From NCBI GenBank assembly GCA_045601405.1, contig JAZRZO010000053.1:43470-107469 (forward strand): 64,000 bases of DNA, written 5' to 3'. The position numbers and the translations under genes are program-made. The notes under the pieces were generated by a model. That model searched no databases, was not told where the DNA came from, and was given only the letters and a program-made list of their open reading frames with translations. This document shows positions 1-9,489 of the stretch, piece by piece. Within the stretch, counting starts at the first letter, position 1; each line of letters starts with the position of its first letter. The stretch comes from RGIG5612 sp045601405. GTDB lineage: Bacteria > Bacillota > Clostridia > Lachnospirales > Lachnospiraceae.

Positions 1-449
1 AACGCCTCGCTCATCTCCTTCCGTTCCGCCTCTTTCAGTATCCCCAGATATATCCTGAGAGCACTGTCATACCTGCCCCTCTTATAATATCCGTCTGCCT
101 CTATCTTCCGTCTCTCCACATCGCTCATCACGTCTATGTTCATAACATAAGCCGCAACCACACTGAGCTCCGACCGGCTGTAATAACCGCTTTCCATAAG
201 TATGAAACGTACCAGATTCTTTATTTCGGCCTTTTCCTCACTGAGCTTCCTCAATCCGTCTGCTATATCCTTCCGCCCAATCTCATTATCGATATAGTCG
301 AAAAGCTCATTGCTAAAAAATTCCCTGTATACCAGATTGATATGGTTGAAGATAAAATAATTTATCTCCTCCAGAGAATATACCTCTGTTTTTATCTCTT
401 CGATATAATATGGTTTTTTTGCCATCGGCGAGGCAGTGTGCAGTGCCAT
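1..449 (-). CDS. Hypothetical helical protein, 3' part beyond the left edge
   Basis: About 149 codons are visible; the frame is open to the left edge, so the C-terminus is missing. The chosen start is the ATG at 449, which follows a purine-rich stretch (AAAAGGAA); a second ATG eight codons later lacks a site. The protein begins MALHTASPMAKKPYYIEEIK and is charged and helical. The stretch near residues 120-145 (GYYKRGRYDSALRIYLGIL) looks like one TPR-type hairpin. It starts 18 bases after the stop of the Hsp70-like gene, so it is probably the third member of that unit. I do not recognise a named family; a role together with its two upstream neighbours is inferred from position only. Confidence 0.7.
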   Translation of the reverse strand, partial: MALHTASPMAKKPYYIEEIKTEVYSLEEINYFIFNHINLVYREFFSNELFDYIDNEIGRKDIADGLRKLSEEKAEIKNLVRFILMESGYYSRSELSVVAAYVMNIDVMSDVERRKIEADGYYKRGRYDSALRIYLGILKEAERKEMSEA

Positions 450-467
450 TTCCTTTTATCCTTCTCC

Positions 468-1742
468 TTAAATGTAGCCCTTAAGATCCAGCTTTTCGCT
501 CACCACAGCTCCGCTCGGTTCAAAGAAACCTCCAAAGCCCAGATCCTTCACGCTTACCGTACATTCATATTCATTTTCAAATTCGATCGCAAGCTCAACT
601 CTTGTTGCCTTCCTCGGTCTTTTGGGAAAATCCGACAGATCGATATCTGTTATCCCCGTCTGTTTTTCTATCAAAGATGTGATGTGCAGCCTTATCCTTT
701 CCGGCTCATCCAGGATGAACTCTCTCCGGCAGCCTGCCTCAAACCAGTCCTTTGGCGCAACTGACAGTTCGACCAGCTTTTTCTCTCCTCTGTCTTCAGC
801 CTCTGCCGATATTGTGCACCTTGTGCGCCCGGCACAGATTATGCGATAATCCCTGCCTCCCGCGGCAGCCTTTATAAGGCCGCAGCGGCATGCGCCCTTG
901 GCGTAGATGTTGTTTCCCTTAAAAGCTCTCTTGCTCTCCGAAACAAGGGCAAGAGTCTTTTTAAACCACATATTCTGAAAGCCCTCACCCGTAAAATATA
1001 CGCTCGATATCCTTGTGTCGGCGACTATTTCCGCAAAAAGAGCGGAAAGCCTCTCATCCATCTGGTCCATGAGTACCTCATTCCCAAGGTTTTCCATGGA
1101 GAATTCCCCGGAATGCATACTTTCACTTATATATATGGGGGACAAAGGCTTGTTTCCTGTCACGGTAAGGATCTTTTCATAAAAACCGTCTCTGTTAAAA
1201 TCAAAAAGCAGAACTCCCTTTTCCCATATTGCCGGATCCTCACCGAGCACGTAGTACGCAAAGCTCTCTGCGCAGGTTACAAGCTTTACCTTTTCCGCCG
1301 GGATGCGGAGCATCCTGAACACCTCATCCATCGCCCCTCTTATCTCGGGAGTAACGCGTCTGAAGTTCATCGTTATATTCTCAACGCCCATTATGGAGGT
1401 TGCTGTCTGAGTGTATTCGATCATCTTTGCTATAAATATAGCGAAGAGCTGAGTGTAGGTATATTCCTGTCCGCCCGCGGTGCACTTTTCTCCTATGAAC
1501 ACATTTTCAAGGAGATCCTGGAAAAGGTAGTCCCCCTGCTCCCTGGCGTAGTCAATGGCACTCTGCCCTATCAGCCAGTCCTTTTCAGCTTCGTTATAGC
1601 TGATGGCAACAGGGATGAGATATCTTATCGCGTCTTTCCCGAAGGCCATTGACTCCGGCCGTCCGTGCCGCCTGGAGTAACAGCTTACCTGACAATATTC
1701 ACCTGTATAATCGATCCCGATTATCAATCCTCTTTTTTCCAT
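468..1742 (-). CDS. Actin/Hsp70-fold protein, DUF5716-like
   Basis: A 424-residue protein of unknown function. Residues 6-14 (LIIGIDYTG) resemble the phosphate-1 loop of the actin/Hsp70/sugar-kinase ATPase fold. LLFDFNRDGFYE near residue 180 resembles the phosphate-2 loop, and VYFTGEGF near residue 250 resembles the adenosine-binding strand. The C-terminal 120 residues are beta-rich and unlike DnaK. From memory this matches the family labelled DUF5716 in Lachnospiraceae, which travels with DUF5717; that label was not checked. The start lies one base after the stop of the large upstream gene, so the two are translationally coupled. The glycine-rich signature of true Hsp70 phosphate loops is degenerate here (FNRDG), so ATP hydrolysis is uncertain. 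Confidence 0.75.
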   Translation of the reverse strand: MEKRGLIIGIDYTGEYCQVSCYSRRHGRPESMAFGKDAIRYLIPVAISYNEAEKDWLIGQSAIDYAREQGDYLFQDLLENVFIGEKCTAGGQEYTYTQLFAIFIAKMIEYTQTATSIMGVENITMNFRRVTPEIRGAMDEVFRMLRIPAEKVKLVTCAESFAYYVLGEDPAIWEKGVLLFDFNRDGFYEKILTVTGNKPLSPIYISESMHSGEFSMENLGNEVLMDQMDERLSALFAEIVADTRISSVYFTGEGFQNMWFKKTLALVSESKRAFKGNNIYAKGACRCGLIKAAAGGRDYRIICAGRTRCTISAEAEDRGEKKLVELSVAPKDWFEAGCRREFILDEPERIRLHITSLIEKQTGITDIDLSDFPKRPRKATRVELAIEFENEYECTVSVKDLGFGGFFEPSGAVVSEKLDLKGYI

Positions 1743-1743
1743 C

Positions 1744-4700
1744 TTACGAGAATATTCTTTCTATAAGCCTGTCCTTAATAAAATATTCCTTTGCCGCCAG
1801 ATTAAGGGCCACGGCGTTCCCCGTCTCGCTCATCTCTACTATATTGTTCAGCTGACTGTATCTGGAGCCGTCGTGGATTATGCCGAGCTCATCATAGGAC
1901 GCCCCCTTTATCTCACCGCCATCCACGCTGTATGTAACGCTTTCGCCATAGAAAAGAGTGATGTACTTTGTATAGCAGCCTTCAAACACCTCCGTAAGCA
2001 TTTCCTCCTTGAGCACCGCACCTTTGGATGTATGTATCTCAAACGCGATGGATGCCGGCCCTTTAAAGCTTGAGATTATCACGGAATTGGAAAGCGCCGC
2101 CGGGAGCGGGAAATACTTCCTGTACCTTTTAAACTCCTCCAGCATTATCCCGGATGCCACCAGCTCCTTAATGTTATGTTCAACCATTCTCATCCGGTTC
2201 ACGCCGGATATATCACGCTCTGATTTATACTTAAGGTAAGCCGCCCTGGAAACAATGCTGAGCTGCTCATTTCCGAGGAGCGCTTTTTCTATATAATTGA
2301 AGAATTCTGTATCCTTTTCATTGTCTCCTCTCAGATATAACCCGGCTCTGTAGGTCATATAGTCTTTTTTAAGCTGCTCATCACCGCCCTCAGTATAATA
2401 GCTTGAGAATATCTGTGAGATCACGGGCTCGTCCATACCGGTCTCTATCGCCCTTCTTAATATCGTTTCGGGGATATTTCCGTGATCGGCTCCGAATGCC
2501 CTTCCGACCCTGTACAGCTCCAGCAGAACAGCTATGTCCTCATCATAATTATCCACCAGGAATTTATAGACAGCGCCTGTTCGCGGATCATCCATAAAGC
2601 TTTTTACGCACATATCCATCAGCAGACCGTCGCTGTTGAAATTACTGAGTCCGCACAACGCTTCGCACAGTCTTCCGAGATTCGCGCTGTCTACGTATTC
2701 TATGCCCTCTTCCCGGATCTTTTTATATGCGTCCCTGTATAGCTTCTGCTCTATCATTATGCTGATAAGCTTTCCTTTGGTCGCGCTCTCCAGGTCATAT
2801 TTGAAAAATTCCATAAGATCTTCATATACGCCGCCCCGGCCTATATTCCGTGAAAAGTAAAGGACAGTATCATTCATGAGCTTTTTAACATAGCCTGGTC
2901 TGAAAGCGGAGGTGCTCATCTTTGTAGTCATGTATTCAAGTATCTCCGCCGGGTCCTTATAGCCTCGGAGGAAAGGCATGGTATCACCCATAAGCATGTA
3001 ATCGCTTATGGGAACTCCCTTTACACATACATCTATATACTCGTCGCTTTTTATAAGTTCTGTTTTTTCATATTCTATATTGGCATAGATGTTTCCGGTT
3101 ATGTCTTTAAAGAGGATCACCGCGTCGTGTGAATATATCTTGACCCTTGCCCCTTTGTTCTTAAGAGGAATATCCTGATATACATTAAGCTCGTCATGAA
3201 ACACCATGACATTTCTCATTTTTTCGTTATGGCATTTTATTTCCTTTGTGGAGATAACGTCGAAAAATCTTTTTTTCATTTCCGGCGTAAAGCTGTCCGA
3301 TGCCACCATATCCATATATATAACGGCAAGATCATGGTCGATCGCGCCTGCCATCAGCTGCCTTGCTCCGTACTCATTAAAAGCCTTTTCGTATGCTCTG
3401 TAGAATTCCGGCCGCTTCTGCCTGTTGTAAATGATATTGGCAAAAAAATACCTTCTGTGATCAAGCAGCACATCCACATTTACTGTAAAATATTCCATTA
3501 TCCTTACAGGAAGCGCTTCATAGCTGTTTTTATCTATAGTATAGATGTAATAGAAAAATATACCCGGAATGTCGTCCAGGTATTCCTTTACCGCCGCGTC
3601 GTAGTACGCGCCCGCCTCCGCGCTCCTGTCATCCGTAAATATCAGCACCCTGCAGATTATCCTGAGAAGGTCTCTTGTGGGGTATTTTCTATACATATAT
3701 CTGAGCACATTCAGTGAAAGAGGGATGTTTCTCTCCTTAAGGTCATCCTCTGTCATCAGCTTAAATATCTCCGTGACCCTTGAGCTCATGGTGGGACTGA
3801 AATAGTCCATCTTTGCCCCGAGGTTCAGGACTTTTATCTCAAATTCATCAGCATCCGACAAAAACCTCGGATACTGCCTGAATATATCCAGCGCCTCTAA
3901 CAGCATTAGTGAGCTTGTGCATCCGGCATCCAGCTCCGCCGATATATCATCCAGCTTAAGCCCCGGAGACTCGTCATAGTTTGGGTCCAGCTGAAAAAGC
4001 ATCCAAAGGATCTGCCACGACGGATGAAGCTGATATTCAGACCTCAAGAGGCTTACAAACTCATCTGTTTTGCTGCTGTCTCCGTCCGCCAGGGTTTTTA
4101 CAAAGCTGCAGTAATATTCAAGAACCCTGTCCGCCTCAAGCCTCGGAAGCAGGTCTGAAACATATTCCAGGATGTTATCCGCCTCCTCCAGCAGGCCTAT
4201 CTCGATATAAAGCTGAGCCTTGAAAAGCATAAGGAAAACGGATTTATCATCCACCCCGTTGACCTCGCCTATTATCTTCAGGGACCGCTGCGCCCACTGC
4301 ACAGAATCCGTAAGTCCTTTGCGGAACGCAAAGTACACTTTGGTCAGCTCTATGTATTTTTTTCTGGGATTGTGATCATCCAGAGTTGTGTTTAATCTCA
4401 AATCCACGGTAACAGGCACTGTTATCTCCTGATACGCGGTCCCAAAGGTTATCTTTCCGAAGTTCTTTCCTCTGTGGAGCTTGTTTTCCAGTATGTTTAT
4501 CTGAAAGTCGTAGCTTCCCGCAGGAAAAATATCGGATGAGATCACCCTTCTTGAAAGAGAGATGAATTCATCTGCGGTATATGCTTCTATTTCCATATAT
4601 CCGTCTTTGGCTATCGCAAGATGGATTACCTCCTGCGTGTCGGCTGTTATATCCGAAAGCTCTATGCTTTCCGGATATACGGCAAAAGCGGCCGGCTCTT

Positions 4701-4785
4701 TTTTTCCCAGAGCCACCATATATTCTTCTCTTGCTATATTTTTATTTCTGCCTATCATTAAGGCTGATTGAAGCAGATCTGACAT
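1744..4785 (-). CDS. Large TPR-like repeat protein, DUF5717-like
   Basis: A 1013-residue cytoplasmic protein with no signal peptide or membrane segment. Residues 1-130 are beta-rich (Ig-like in pattern). Residues 135 to about 830 are alpha-helical and contain repeated helical-hairpin patterns (for example KSVFLMLFKAQLYIEIGLL), as in TPR solenoids. The last 140 residues turn beta-rich again. It matches my memory of DUF5717, a large family confined mostly to Lachnospiraceae and found next to DUF5716. It starts seven bases after the rarA stop and couples directly to the Hsp70-like gene downstream. A scaffold working with that ATPase-fold partner is plausible but is inference. Confidence 0.75.
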   Translation of the reverse strand: MSDLLQSALMIGRNKNIAREEYMVALGKKEPAAFAVYPESIELSDITADTQEVIHLAIAKDGYMEIEAYTADEFISLSRRVISSDIFPAGSYDFQINILENKLHRGKNFGKITFGTAYQEITVPVTVDLRLNTTLDDHNPRKKYIELTKVYFAFRKGLTDSVQWAQRSLKIIGEVNGVDDKSVFLMLFKAQLYIEIGLLEEADNILEYVSDLLPRLEADRVLEYYCSFVKTLADGDSSKTDEFVSLLRSEYQLHPSWQILWMLFQLDPNYDESPGLKLDDISAELDAGCTSSLMLLEALDIFRQYPRFLSDADEFEIKVLNLGAKMDYFSPTMSSRVTEIFKLMTEDDLKERNIPLSLNVLRYMYRKYPTRDLLRIICRVLIFTDDRSAEAGAYYDAAVKEYLDDIPGIFFYYIYTIDKNSYEALPVRIMEYFTVNVDVLLDHRRYFFANIIYNRQKRPEFYRAYEKAFNEYGARQLMAGAIDHDLAVIYMDMVASDSFTPEMKKRFFDVISTKEIKCHNEKMRNVMVFHDELNVYQDIPLKNKGARVKIYSHDAVILFKDITGNIYANIEYEKTELIKSDEYIDVCVKGVPISDYMLMGDTMPFLRGYKDPAEILEYMTTKMSTSAFRPGYVKKLMNDTVLYFSRNIGRGGVYEDLMEFFKYDLESATKGKLISIMIEQKLYRDAYKKIREEGIEYVDSANLGRLCEALCGLSNFNSDGLLMDMCVKSFMDDPRTGAVYKFLVDNYDEDIAVLLELYRVGRAFGADHGNIPETILRRAIETGMDEPVISQIFSSYYTEGGDEQLKKDYMTYRAGLYLRGDNEKDTEFFNYIEKALLGNEQLSIVSRAAYLKYKSERDISGVNRMRMVEHNIKELVASGIMLEEFKRYRKYFPLPAALSNSVIISSFKGPASIAFEIHTSKGAVLKEEMLTEVFEGCYTKYITLFYGESVTYSVDGGEIKGASYDELGIIHDGSRYSQLNNIVEMSETGNAVALNLAAKEYFIKDRLIERIFS

Positions 4786-4791
4786 TATGTC

Positions 4792-6132
4792 TTATTTGCC
4801 CCCTCTGTTTTTTAGTCTTAAAAGCCGGTCCTTCATGGTCTTTTCATAGCCCAGATCTCCGGGCTCATAAAACATTTCGTCCCTGATCTCGTCCGGAAGA
4901 TACTGCTGCTCAACATAGTGCTCCGGAAAGTCATGGGCGTATTTATATCCCTTTCCCCTGTTAAGCTCTTTTGCTCCCGGATAGTGCGCGTCCTGAAGAT
5001 GGGGCGGCACTGTTTTTATATCTGTATTCCTGACCACATCCATTGCCTTGTCTATGGCCATTACCGCCGAATTGCTTTTCGGGGCTCCGCATATATAAAG
5101 GACTGCCTCGGCCAGTATTATCCTTGCTTCCGGCATACCTGTGACATGTACAGCCTGCTGAGCGGCAACCGCCACCTGCAGCGCTCGCGGATCCGCACAG
5201 CCCACATCCTCAGCAGCGCATATCATTATCCTTCTGGCAATAAAATTAACATCCTCACCCGCGTACAGCATCTTTGCCAGATAATATATTGCCGCGTCCG
5301 CATCGCTCCCTCTCATGCTCTTTATAAAAGCGGATATCGTATCGTAGTGATTGTCGCCGTTTTTGTCATAGTGTACATTCTTTTTCTGTACGCACTGCTC
5401 TATCACCTCTGTTGTAAGGCGGATGACCGGGCGCCCGTCCTTGTCCTTAGCTGCCTCTGTCGTCATTACCGCAAGCTCCACGGCATTGAGCGCTATCCTT
5501 GCGTCACCTCCGGCAAGATCGCTCAAAAAATCCAGTGCGTCGTCATCCATTACCGCACCATATGAGCCCATGCCACGTTCCTTATCCGTAAGGGCTCTGA
5601 CTATTATCTTTTTTATATCCTCCCTGTCAAGGGGTTTAAGCTCAAATATGGTAGATCGGCTGATAAGAGCCGGATTCACCTCAAAATAGGGGTTTTCCGT
5701 TGTGGCCCCTATGAGTATCACCGTACCGTCCTCAACAAAAGGCAGCAGATAATCCTGCTGAGCCTTGTTGAACCTGTGTATCTCGTCGATGAACAGTATG
5801 GTTCTGCGGCCGTAAGCCCCTCTTGTCACCTTTGCCTGCTCAACAATGTTCACCATATCCTTTTTCCCCGATATGGTCGCGTTTATCTGTTTAAACTCAG
5901 CCGCTGTCGTGTTGGCTATTACCCTTGCAAGCGTGGTCTTTCCGGTGCCGCTCGGCCCGTAAAAAATGACGGATGAAAGCTTGTCTGCCATAATGGAGCG
6001 GTAGAGATGACTGCCCTCCTTAAGGATATGCTTCTGTCCTTCAAACTCGTCGAGCGTCTCCGGCCTGAGTCTGGATGCAAGCGGAGCCTCTTGTTTTATC
6101 TTATTTTTATGCGCGTACTCAAACAGGTCCAC
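4792..6132 (-). CDS. rarA: Replication-associated recombination AAA+ ATPase RarA (MgsA)
   Basis: A 446-residue clamp-loader-type AAA+ ATPase that acts at stalled replication forks. The Walker A motif is GPSGTGKTT (about residues 59-67) and Walker B is ILFIDEIHRF. Sensor 1 is IGATTENP, and the C-terminal RarA region includes the family phrase DAHYPGAKELNRGKGYKYAHD. Length and N-terminus (PLASRLRPETLDEFEGQ) are normal for the family. The start is a GTG two bases after the citrate synthase TAG stop, so it is probably translated by coupling; no strong separate ribosome-binding site is visible. It sits between citrate synthase and the DUF5717-like gene, all in one direction. Confidence 0.95.
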   Translation of the reverse strand: MDLFEYAHKNKIKQEAPLASRLRPETLDEFEGQKHILKEGSHLYRSIMADKLSSVIFYGPSGTGKTTLARVIANTTAAEFKQINATISGKKDMVNIVEQAKVTRGAYGRRTILFIDEIHRFNKAQQDYLLPFVEDGTVILIGATTENPYFEVNPALISRSTIFELKPLDREDIKKIIVRALTDKERGMGSYGAVMDDDALDFLSDLAGGDARIALNAVELAVMTTEAAKDKDGRPVIRLTTEVIEQCVQKKNVHYDKNGDNHYDTISAFIKSMRGSDADAAIYYLAKMLYAGEDVNFIARRIMICAAEDVGCADPRALQVAVAAQQAVHVTGMPEARIILAEAVLYICGAPKSNSAVMAIDKAMDVVRNTDIKTVPPHLQDAHYPGAKELNRGKGYKYAHDFPEHYVEQQYLPDEIRDEMFYEPGDLGYEKTMKDRLLRLKNRGGK

Positions 6133-6134
6133 TT

Positions 6135-7514
6135 CTATCTTTTACTTATCGGAACATACTTTTGGTGTTTAACAACATTTTTATAAGCCGGACGTATTAT
6201 CTTGTTCCCGGATGTAAGCTCCTCTATCCTGTGAGCCGACCAGCCCGCCATCCTTGATATGGCAAAAAGCGGCGTGAACAGCTCCTCCGGAAGACCCAAA
6301 AGCCTGTAAACAAAGCCGGAATAAAAGTCCACATTCACAGAGATATTTTCCCTGTACATGTACCGGTTGCCCGTGATGACCTCCGGGGCGATATTTTCCA
6401 CCCTTTCGTAGAAGGCGAATTCGTCCATTGCGCCCTTCTTTTCTGCAAGCGTCTTGGCGAACCGTTTAAGCAGAACAGCCCTCGGGTCGGATATTGAATA
6501 AACCGCATGGCCGACTCCGTATATCAGCTTCTGCCTGTCGTATGCCCTGCCCTTAAGTATCTTTTCAAGCTGCTTTCTTATCTGTTCGTCGTCCGTGATG
6601 TCACTTACATTCTTTTTGATGTTGTCCATCATCCCCACGACCTTAATGTTCGCCCCGCCGTGCCTCGGCCCCTTAAGTGAACCAAGTGACGCCGCCATAG
6701 CGGAATATGTGTCGGTAAGTGTTGATGTCACCACCCTGTTCGTGAAGGTGGAGTTATTACCGCCGCCGTGATCCGCGTGAAGGATCAGGCACAGATCCAG
6801 CACCATCGCCTCTAATTTTGTGAAGCTGCTGTCGTCCCTTAAAAGGTGAAGAATTGTTTCTGCCGTTCCCATCTCTTCGGACGGCTGATGTATCACAAGG
6901 CTTCCGCCCTCTTTATAATGTTTAAAGGCCTGATATCCGTAAACAGTGAGCAGGGGCATTACCGATATAAGCTGCACGCACTGCCTAAGCACATTGTCTA
7001 TTGAAACATCATCCGCCTTGCTGTCATATGGATATAGCGTAAGTATGCTCCGGGAAAGAGTATTCATCATCTCTTTGCTGGGAGCCTTCATTATCACGTC
7101 CCTTACAAAGTTTGTGGGCAGGCTTCTGTATGATGAAAGAACCTGTGTAAATTCCTTCAGCGCTGCGCGCTTCGGCAGTTCTCCGAAAATGAGCAGATAT
7201 GCCGTTTCCTCAAACCCGTACCTTTGCTCCTTCGCGATAGCCTTTACCAGATCCTCAACATTATATCCCCTGTAATAAAGTTTTCCGGGACACGGTACTA
7301 TCTCATCATCATCGATGGTATAGGACTTTACTTCCGCTATATTTGTAAGGCCGGTGAGCACGCCCTTTCCGGTAAGGTCTCTGAGTCCTCTTTTAACATT
7401 GTATTTACTGTAGAGTCCGGTATCTATCTTATTATTTGTCGCGCAAAGCTGCGCCAGCTTTTTTATCTCCGGAGTTGTATCCGAATAGATGTTTACTTCC
7501 TTTTTCTTCGTCAT
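6135..7514 (-). CDS. Citrate synthase
   Basis: A 459-residue citrate synthase, condensing oxaloacetate and acetyl-CoA. Family signatures are visible: LYYRGYNVEDLV near the N-terminus, the active-site histidine regions LILHADHGGGNNSTF and GVGHAVYS, the loop GPRHGGANIKV, and the aspartate-containing stretch VNVDFYSGFVYRLLGLPEELFTPLFA. It has an N-terminal extension of about 50 residues, as in several clostridial members. The start has a clear site (AAGGAG). The promoter in the divergent region at 7.57 kb is listed separately. A 2-methylcitrate synthase role cannot be excluded by sequence alone, but no propionate genes are nearby. Confidence 0.93.
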   Translation of the reverse strand: MTKKKEVNIYSDTTPEIKKLAQLCATNNKIDTGLYSKYNVKRGLRDLTGKGVLTGLTNIAEVKSYTIDDDEIVPCPGKLYYRGYNVEDLVKAIAKEQRYGFEETAYLLIFGELPKRAALKEFTQVLSSYRSLPTNFVRDVIMKAPSKEMMNTLSRSILTLYPYDSKADDVSIDNVLRQCVQLISVMPLLTVYGYQAFKHYKEGGSLVIHQPSEEMGTAETILHLLRDDSSFTKLEAMVLDLCLILHADHGGGNNSTFTNRVVTSTLTDTYSAMAASLGSLKGPRHGGANIKVVGMMDNIKKNVSDITDDEQIRKQLEKILKGRAYDRQKLIYGVGHAVYSISDPRAVLLKRFAKTLAEKKGAMDEFAFYERVENIAPEVITGNRYMYRENISVNVDFYSGFVYRLLGLPEELFTPLFAISRMAGWSAHRIEELTSGNKIIRPAYKNVVKHQKYVPISKR

Positions 7515-7563
7515 CTACACTCCTTTCATTATCATTTTCATGTCTGAAAACAGGCAAATTTAA

Positions 7564-7592
7564 ATGGTAAATGATTGAAAATATTTTGTCAA
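7564..7592 (-). promoter_or_regulatory. Promoter of citrate synthase
   Basis: On the minus strand TTGACA (7587-7592) is followed, after 17 bases, by TACCAT (7564-7569), with the gene start about 50 bases downstream. The -35 element overlaps that of the divergent promoter. Confidence 0.55.
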
Positions 7593-7615
7593 TTGTACAG
7601 TTTATTGTATATAAT
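7586..7615 (+). promoter_or_regulatory. Promoter of the small membrane protein
   Basis: TTGTCA (7586-7591), an 18-base spacer and TATAAT (7610-7615). The predicted transcript would begin around 7622-7625, at or just before the ATG at 7625, so the message may be leaderless. Confidence 0.6.
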
Positions 7616-7624
7616 GTACCTGTT

Positions 7625-8041
7625 ATGAAGCCGGAGACCAAAAACGCTTTAAGTATATTCTCACTCATGATAACAATAGCCGGAATAGCAAATACGGCTG
7701 TCATCGTTGTCTGGTTCATTTCCTCCTATAAAGAAACCGGCTCGGTGGGCTTTATCGTGTTGTTTGCCCTTGCCTCGGCCATTATATCCGCGGTATGCTC
7801 CTTCACTCTCGGCCTGTCCACCCTTTCGTTTATCTCGTCGTCGCGCGGGCGCATATCCAGAAAAACGCTTTCCGATAAAAAGACTTCATATATGAAGCGG
7901 GTGGTCATCCTTATCGTTTTCTCTCTTATCCAGATGATCCTGGCCTGTGTTTCGGGTGTCAAACTCTGGCAGGTAGTAGTCATCTTTGTCTGCTCTGTCA
8001 TCATCCCAATGCTCTATATGATATGCGCGTCAAGGATGTGA
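7625..8041 (+). CDS. Small integral membrane protein, unknown function
   Basis: A 138-residue protein with four predicted membrane segments in two pairs (about residues 9-30, 37-60, 90-108 and 114-135), separated by a short basic cytoplasmic loop (SSSRGRISRKTLSDKKTSYMKR). I do not recognise the family. The frame is open 18 codons further upstream, to an ATG at 7571. That start would place the promoter inside the gene and has no ribosome-binding site, so the ATG at 7625 is preferred. It also lacks a Shine-Dalgarno sequence, which fits leaderless translation. It converges on the aminopeptidase gene, with six bases between the two stops. Confidence 0.65.
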   Translation: MKPETKNALSIFSLMITIAGIANTAVIVVWFISSYKETGSVGFIVLFALASAIISAVCSFTLGLSTLSFISSSRGRISRKTLSDKKTSYMKRVVILIVFSLIQMILACVSGVKLWQVVVIFVCSVIIPMLYMICASRM

Positions 8042-8047
8042 ACCGCC

Positions 8048-9445
8048 TCAGGCCTTTTCGAACACTGTCCTCATGCATTTGTATGTCATATAGCAGTCGA
8101 ACTTCGCTACAGTCTCATACGGCGCGTGCATGCTCAGCACGGGAACTCCGGCATCAATGGTGTCGATATTTCTGTTTGCAAGATCCAGAGCAACGGTTCC
8201 TCCGCCGCCTTTATCGTTTTTGCCCATCTGTGTCATCTGCCATACAACCCCGGCGTCATTCATCAGCTTTCTGAGTTTGCCTACCACCTCGGCTGAAGCG
8301 TCGCTCGCTCCGCTCTTTCCGCCGTGTCCTGTATATTTGCAGAACGCGACTCCGTGATTTATCCTGGAATCGTTTCTTATCTCAAAGACCTCCGCGTAAT
8401 TGGGGTCATAAGCTGCAGTAACATCCGCGCTTACACAGAATGCATTTGCGAAGCAGTCTCTAAGATCAACCTTCTGTCCCTTGCACATATCGCCGACAAA
8501 CCACTCAAATGCCTCGCTCAGCATACCGCTTACACCCACGCTTCCTATTTCTTCCTTATCCGCGAAGATGCATACACCTGTCTTCTTCAGTTTTTTCGCA
8601 TCGAAAAGCCCCTTGAGCTCCGCGAAGGCGCACACTCTGTCATCATGGCCATAAGCCGCTATAAGGCTTCTGTCAAAACCTATATCTGTTGCCTTTCCGG
8701 CGGGAACCACCTCAAGTTCCGCCGAGATAAGGTCCTCCTCCGTAATACCGTATTTTTCATTCAGGATCTTAAGTATGCCGAATTTTACTCTGTCGCTCTC
8801 CTCCTTATCCCCTATCGGACGTGATCCCAGCAGGACATTGAGCACTTCTGACGGAACCGCCTGGTCAAGCGGCTGTTTATCTGTTTCCTTTTTTAAATGC
8901 GGAAGAAGATCTTCGATAATAAACTGAGGATCGCCCTCATCTGCCCCGATATTTATCTCAACGCTCTTGCCGTTTCTCAATACCACTACGCCGTATATCT
9001 CAAGTGGCCTTGCCACCCACTGATATTTTCTAATCCCGCCATAGTGATGGGTCTTAAAGTATGCAAGCTCCGAGTCCTCATAAAGCGGGCGCGGTTTCAG
9101 GTCAAGGCGCGGCGCGTCCGTATGCGCCGCCGTGATATTGATGCCCTTATCCAGCTTTTCCTCTCCGACTACCGCAAGCATGATAGCCTTGCCTCTGTTG
9201 TTAAAATAGACCTTGTCTCCTGCGTTGAGCTTCATACCGGAGCGGTATTCCTTAAAGCCCCTCTCTTTGGCAAGCTCTATGCAATATTTAACACAAAGTC
9301 TTTCCGTCTTTCCGTTATCAAGGAATCTCTTGTATTCCTCACAGTAGGCATTCATCTTTTTCTCTTCCGAAGCGGAAAGCTTATCATAGCCGTTATCTGA
9401 TCTGTAAAAAAGTCTTTCTTTTAAAACATTTTTCTTTTCTGCCAT
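8048..9445 (-). CDS. apeA: M18 family aspartyl aminopeptidase
   Basis: A 465-residue metallo-aminopeptidase that releases N-terminal residues, preferentially acidic ones, from peptides in the cytoplasm. Metal and catalytic residues are visible in AAHTDAPRLDLKP, in GHDDRVCAFAEL, in DKEEIGSVG and near the C-terminus in SMHAPYETVAKFD. The start was placed at the ATG of MAEKKNVL at 9445 because CAGGAGGAAATA lies directly before it. A longer frame to 9493 has no site and would overlap the upstream gene. The gene symbol follows the clostridial convention and is less certain than the family. Confidence 0.92.
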   Translation of the reverse strand: MAEKKNVLKERLFYRSDNGYDKLSASEEKKMNAYCEEYKRFLDNGKTERLCVKYCIELAKERGFKEYRSGMKLNAGDKVYFNNRGKAIMLAVVGEEKLDKGINITAAHTDAPRLDLKPRPLYEDSELAYFKTHHYGGIRKYQWVARPLEIYGVVVLRNGKSVEINIGADEGDPQFIIEDLLPHLKKETDKQPLDQAVPSEVLNVLLGSRPIGDKEESDRVKFGILKILNEKYGITEEDLISAELEVVPAGKATDIGFDRSLIAAYGHDDRVCAFAELKGLFDAKKLKKTGVCIFADKEEIGSVGVSGMLSEAFEWFVGDMCKGQKVDLRDCFANAFCVSADVTAAYDPNYAEVFEIRNDSRINHGVAFCKYTGHGGKSGASDASAEVVGKLRKLMNDAGVVWQMTQMGKNDKGGGGTVALDLANRNIDTIDAGVPVLSMHAPYETVAKFDCYMTYKCMRTVFEKA

Positions 9446-9489
9446 TATTTCCTCCTGATAGTCCTGCCTTCTTTTGACCGCGCGCTTTA

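Noticed and set aside
1113..1652. 179-residue plus-strand frame inside the Hsp70-like gene, and similar frames opposite other genes
   Set aside because: They are antisense shadows of strongly supported genes, without ribosome-binding sites or recognisable protein features.
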